From Desulfuromonadales bacterium (lineage in GTDB: Bacteria > Desulfobacterota > Desulfuromonadia > Desulfuromonadales > JACZKF01), in assembly GCA_014860175.1 (NCBI GenBank), contig JACZKF010000619.1:1-25530 (forward strand): 25,530 nt of DNA, given 5' to 3'. Shown here piece by piece: positions 23,202 through 25,530 of the stretch. The translations under genes and the position numbers were made by a program. Below the pieces are notes generated by a model. The model ran no database searches. It worked only from the letters and a program-made list of their open reading frames with translations, and was not told the origin of the DNA. How positions within the stretch are numbered: position 1 is the stretch's first letter; each line of letters begins with the position of its first letter.

Positions 23202-24224
23202 ATGGATGCACTGCGGCAGATGCGGAACCTTGAGGCCCGGCCGGGGCTACAGGAACTGGCCCCCGGCTTCTTCTTCATGGATACCCTCGATCGGGGGGTA
23301 AAAGGATATGTCGGCGGTTGGGTGGTTCAGGGGCGCCGAAGTTACGTCCTGGTGGAAACCGGGGCCGGAGCGGCGGTCCCCCGGTGGCTGTCTGCCCTGG
23401 CCGACGCCGGCATTCCGCTCGAGCGGATCGAATGGATCCTGCTGACCCATGTCCACCTCGACCATGCGGGGGGGGCGGCGGCCCTGCTGCAGCATCTGCC
23501 GAACGCCCGCATCGGCGTTCACCCCGACGGCATCCGGCACCTGCTCAATCCGGAACGCCTGATGGCGGGAGCGAAACAGGCCTGGGGGGACGACTTCGAA
23601 CGGCTCGGACCGATGCTCCCCGCCCCGGCCGAAAGAGTGGTCCCTCTGGCCGACGGTGAGCTGATCGAGGTTGGCAATTTCCGTCGCCTGCGGGTTCTGC
23701 ATACCCCCGGGCACACTCCCCATCACGCCGTTTTCTTCGAAGAGACGACCCGCGGCGTTTTTTCCGGCGACGCGCTGGGAGCGATCTTCGGCGGGGCCGA
23801 ACCCTTCGGCGAATTCGTCACCATTCCCGGGATCTCTCCCCCCATCGGTGACCCGCAGCAGTATCTCGCCTCCATCCGGCGCATCGCCGAGCTTTCGCCG
23901 CGCCGGATCTATGCCGCCCATTTCGGCCTGTGGGAGCCGGCGCTCCCCTACATCCACCTGGCCGCCGGGCAGATTTCCCTGCTCTGGGAGATGTGCCGTG
24001 AGGTCAAAAAGAGCGGTGGCACCCTGGGCGACGCCCAGGAGAGGATGGCGACGATGATCGCCCGTACCCGGCTTTCCACCTGCGGGCAGGCGGAGTTGGA
24101 AAAGAACACCACCGGCGTGGTCCTGGCGGTCTGGAATCATGTGACCAGCCGGGAGTTAATCTTCCCGCCTTCTCTCGGCCGAACGGCCGAGTTGCCGGCC
24201 AACGGCCGGCGACGCGGTGGGTAA
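23202..24224 (+). CDS. Metallo-beta-lactamase-fold hydrolase
   Basis: A 340-residue binuclear-metal hydrolase of the MBL fold. Metal-binding residues are all present: the THVHLDH motif (His83, His85, Asp87, His88), His171 in TPGHTPHH, Asp190 in SGDAL and His240 in AAHFG. Family members act on thioesters, lactones, phosphodiesters and more, so the substrate is open; near acyl-CoA genes a thioesterase or lactonase is plausible. The ATG at 23202 was chosen since GGGAGG lies 10 bases upstream and the frame's earlier start at 23103 would put the operon terminator inside the gene. It is thus transcribed separately or by read-through. Its last 20 or so codons run through two GC-rich hairpins. Confidence 0.85.
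   Translation: MDALRQMRNLEARPGLQELAPGFFFMDTLDRGVKGYVGGWVVQGRRSYVLVETGAGAAVPRWLSALADAGIPLERIEWILLTHVHLDHAGGAAALLQHLPNARIGVHPDGIRHLLNPERLMAGAKQAWGDDFERLGPMLPAPAERVVPLADGELIEVGNFRRLRVLHTPGHTPHHAVFFEETTRGVFSGDALGAIFGGAEPFGEFVTIPGISPPIGDPQQYLASIRRIAELSPRRIYAAHFGLWEPALPYIHLAAGQISLLWEMCREVKKSGGTLGDAQERMATMIARTRLSTCGQAELEKNTTGVVLAVWNHVTSRELIFPPSLGRTAELPANGRRRGG
24174..24210. repeat. Two tandem GC-rich hairpins at the 3' end of the MBL gene
   Basis: CTCGGCCG-AA-CGGCCGAG (24174-24191) is followed after two bases by GCCGGCC-AAC-GGCCGGC (24194-24210). Both stems are perfect and share the core GGCC-AA-CGGCC type, so they look like a duplicated element. They lie in coding sequence just before the stop at 24222-24224. 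No T-run follows. They could end or protect the MBL mRNA, or be a small repeated palindrome. Confidence 0.4.
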
Positions 24225-24352
24225 TATCCGACTACGCCTCGCCCTGCGGCACATGTGCTATCTTCTCTTGTACCGATCGTTCGTTTAGTAGCTTCCTTGG
24301 CGACACTTCCCGTCGGCGACCGGTCAGGCACCGTCCACATCAGAGAGCGGCA

Positions 24353-25376
24353 ATGGGGCAGGGAATCTGGATATTTGCGGAGCATAGAAACGGCGAACTC
24401 CTCGAGTCTTCCCTGGAGGTGATCAGCGAGGGGCGGCGCCTGGCGGACCAGGCCGGGAAGAGCTGTCGGTCCTGCTCTTCGGCCAGCAGGAGGAATCGAT
24501 GGCGACGGCTCCGGCCGCCTGCGGGGCGGATCGGGTCTTCCTGGCCGAGGACCCCGAATGGGTTGATGGCCAGCCGGATCCTTTTGCCGCCCTGGTGGCC
24601 GGGCTGGTCCGTGAGTACGATCCGTCGACGTCCTTTTCCCGGCGACGGCGGCGGGAGAGGATCTGGCTCCCCGCTTGGCGGCGCGGCTCCGGATCGGCTT
24701 CGCCGCCGGCTGCGACCGGCTGCAGCGGGAGGGGGGATCGCTGCTGCAGACGTATCTCGCCTACGACAACAAGGTCCATCTGACCGTCGCCTACGGCAGC
24801 CGGCCGCAGATGGCGACGGTCCGCCCGGAGGCGATGAAGGTCCGGCAGATCCAGAACGCCCGGCCGCCGGCGGTGGTCCGGGTCGATCCTGCCGGCTATG
24901 TCGCGCCCGCCGATCGGCGCCTCCGGGTGGTCGGGGTGGTGAAGGCCGATCCGAAGACCGCCGATATCACCGATGCCGAGATCATCGTCGCTGGCGGGAG
25001 GGGGATCGGCGAGACCGACTTCCCCCTGCTGACGGAACTCGCGGAACTGCTCGGGGCAGCGGTGGCGGGGTCGCGCATGGCAGTCGACGCCGGCTGGACG
25101 GGACGGGAGCGGCAGATCGGGCAGTCAGGGAAGACGGTCTCCCCCGACCTGCTGATCTCCTGCGGCATCTCGGGGGCGAGTGCGCACACCATCGGCATGC
25201 GCGATGCCCGCACGGTGATCGCCATCAACAGCGACAAGAGCGCGCCGATGGTCCGCATGGCCGACCTCGGGGTGGTGGGAGACTTCCATGCGGTGGCACC
25301 GGCGCTGATCGAGCGCCTGCGGCAGTTCGTTCAGCGGCCGGAAGAGCGGCCCCTGGCCCAGGAAGCGGGGAGGTAG
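24353..25376 (+). pseudogene. etfA: Second etfA copy, broken by two -1 frameshifts
   Basis: EtfA homology runs continuously through three reading frames. Frame one covers 24353 to about 24459 (GQGIWIFAEHRNGELLESS). After the loss of one base near 24460, frame two gives ELSVLLFGQQEESMATAP and runs to about 24629. A second loss near 24630 moves it to frame three, VLFPATAAGEDLAPRL, which continues intact to the stop at 25374-25376. The C-terminal FAD domain is complete (GGRGIGE, SRMAVDAGW, QIGQSGKTVSPDLL, GISGASAHTIGM). Restoring one base at each point gives 341 residues, a normal EtfA length. No nonsense codons lie within the aligned parts, so the damage is recent or is a sequencing error. There is no etfB in front of it. 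The 128 bases before it (24225-24352) hold no gene and no convincing promoter. The next gene starts 4 bases after its stop. Confidence 0.85.
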
Positions 25377-25380
25377 GCGG

Positions 25381-25530
25381 ATGGGAGCGACGGCGCCAGC
25401 CAGTGAAATCTTCCTCGGCCTTCCCGGCCCGGTTCTCGCCGCGGTGATCACGGCGGCCGGGATCTTCCTCTTTCTCCTGAGCGCCGGCCGGCGCCTGCTC
25501 CTGCTGAGCCGCGGCCGGCCCGACCCCCGG
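25381..25530 (+). CDS. Start of a second ETF:quinone oxidoreductase-like gene, cut by the window edge
   Basis: The frame opens at ATG 25381 and stays open for 50 codons to the window end. A ribosome-binding site GGGGAGG lies 7 bases upstream, inside the end of the broken etfA. The visible part reads FLGLPGPVLAAVITAAGIFLF and later GRPDPR, matching the N-terminus of the oxidoreductase at 19198 (FLGIPGPVLFTLIT, then QPDPR). It includes the first membrane helix. The Fe-S part lies outside the window, so it is unknown whether the gene is whole. Confidence 0.8.
   Translation, partial: MGATAPASEIFLGLPGPVLAAVITAAGIFLFLLSAGRRLLLLSRGRPDPR

Noticed and set aside
24317..24326. CGACCGGTCA before the second etfA as a second copy of the operator at 3801
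   Set aside because: It matches 9 of 10 bases, but the GACCGGTC core also occurs inside the thiolase gene at 18322, so chance recurrence in GC-rich DNA is likely.
24440..24640. Programmed frameshifting in the second etfA
   Set aside because: No slippery heptamer or convincing downstream hairpin was seen at either break, and two separate sites would be needed.
1..25530. Mobile elements, CRISPR arrays, phage or defence genes, tRNA or rRNA genes
   Set aside because: I read for these and saw none: no spaced repeat series, no transposase or integrase motifs, no tRNA-like cloverleaf, and no gap above 300 bases without a gene.

Overview
The window is GC-rich, gene-dense DNA with every supported gene on the + strand. 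It looks like the chromosome of an anaerobic, respiring or syntrophic bacterium, probably from the former Deltaproteobacteria (Desulfuromonadales/Geobacter-like). That placement is inferred from gene content: succinyl-CoA synthetase, several CoA-linked beta-oxidation enzymes, an electron-transfer flavoprotein (ETF), and a membrane DUF224/CCG-type ETF:quinone oxidoreductase. No tRNA, rRNA, CRISPR array, insertion sequence or phage gene was found.

Layout. 1-1934: the 3' part of sucC and all of sucD, ending in a GC-rich hairpin. 2007-3695: an IclR-family regulator and an alpha/beta hydrolase. 3767-3810: a sigma70-like promoter with two small palindromes. 3885-23095: a long co-directional catabolic operon. 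Its order is enoyl-CoA hydratase 1, acyl-CoA dehydrogenase 1, MeaB-type GTPase, B12 mutase large and small subunits, enoyl-CoA hydratase 2, SDR dehydrogenase, a fused family I CoA-transferase/IpdAB-like protein, a divergent crotonase, 3-hydroxyacyl-CoA dehydrogenase 1, acyl-CoA dehydrogenase 2, 3-hydroxyacyl-CoA dehydrogenase 2, thiolase, ETF:quinone oxidoreductase, EtfB and EtfA. A clear intrinsic terminator closes it at about 23160. 23202-24224: a metallo-beta-lactamase-fold hydrolase. 24353-25530: a second electron-transfer unit, made of an etfA copy broken by two -1 frameshifts and the first 50 codons of a second ETF:quinone oxidoreductase.

How the genes could work together. The operon holds almost everything needed to dehydrogenate, hydrate, oxidise and thiolytically cleave an acyl-CoA, and to pass the electrons from two acyl-CoA dehydrogenases through ETF into the quinone pool. 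It adds a carbon-skeleton rearrangement step (coenzyme-B12 acyl-CoA mutase plus its GTPase chaperone) and a possible C-C hydrolysis step (SDR, fused CoA-transferase-like protein, divergent crotonase). No acyl-CoA ligase, propionyl-CoA carboxylase or methylmalonyl-CoA epimerase is present, so this is not the ordinary methylmalonyl-CoA pathway.

The most interesting point is that the mutase large subunit keeps the family fold motifs but, in a by-eye alignment, has lost residues that define methylmalonyl-CoA, isobutyryl-CoA and 2-hydroxyisobutyryl-CoA mutases (Tyr89, Arg207 and His244 positions become Val81, Ala216 and Gly241). The fused CoA-transferase-like protein also lacks the catalytic Glu of true CoA-transferases. 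Together these suggest an undescribed anaerobic route for a branched, quaternary-carbon or alicyclic acid. The substrate cannot be named from sequence alone.
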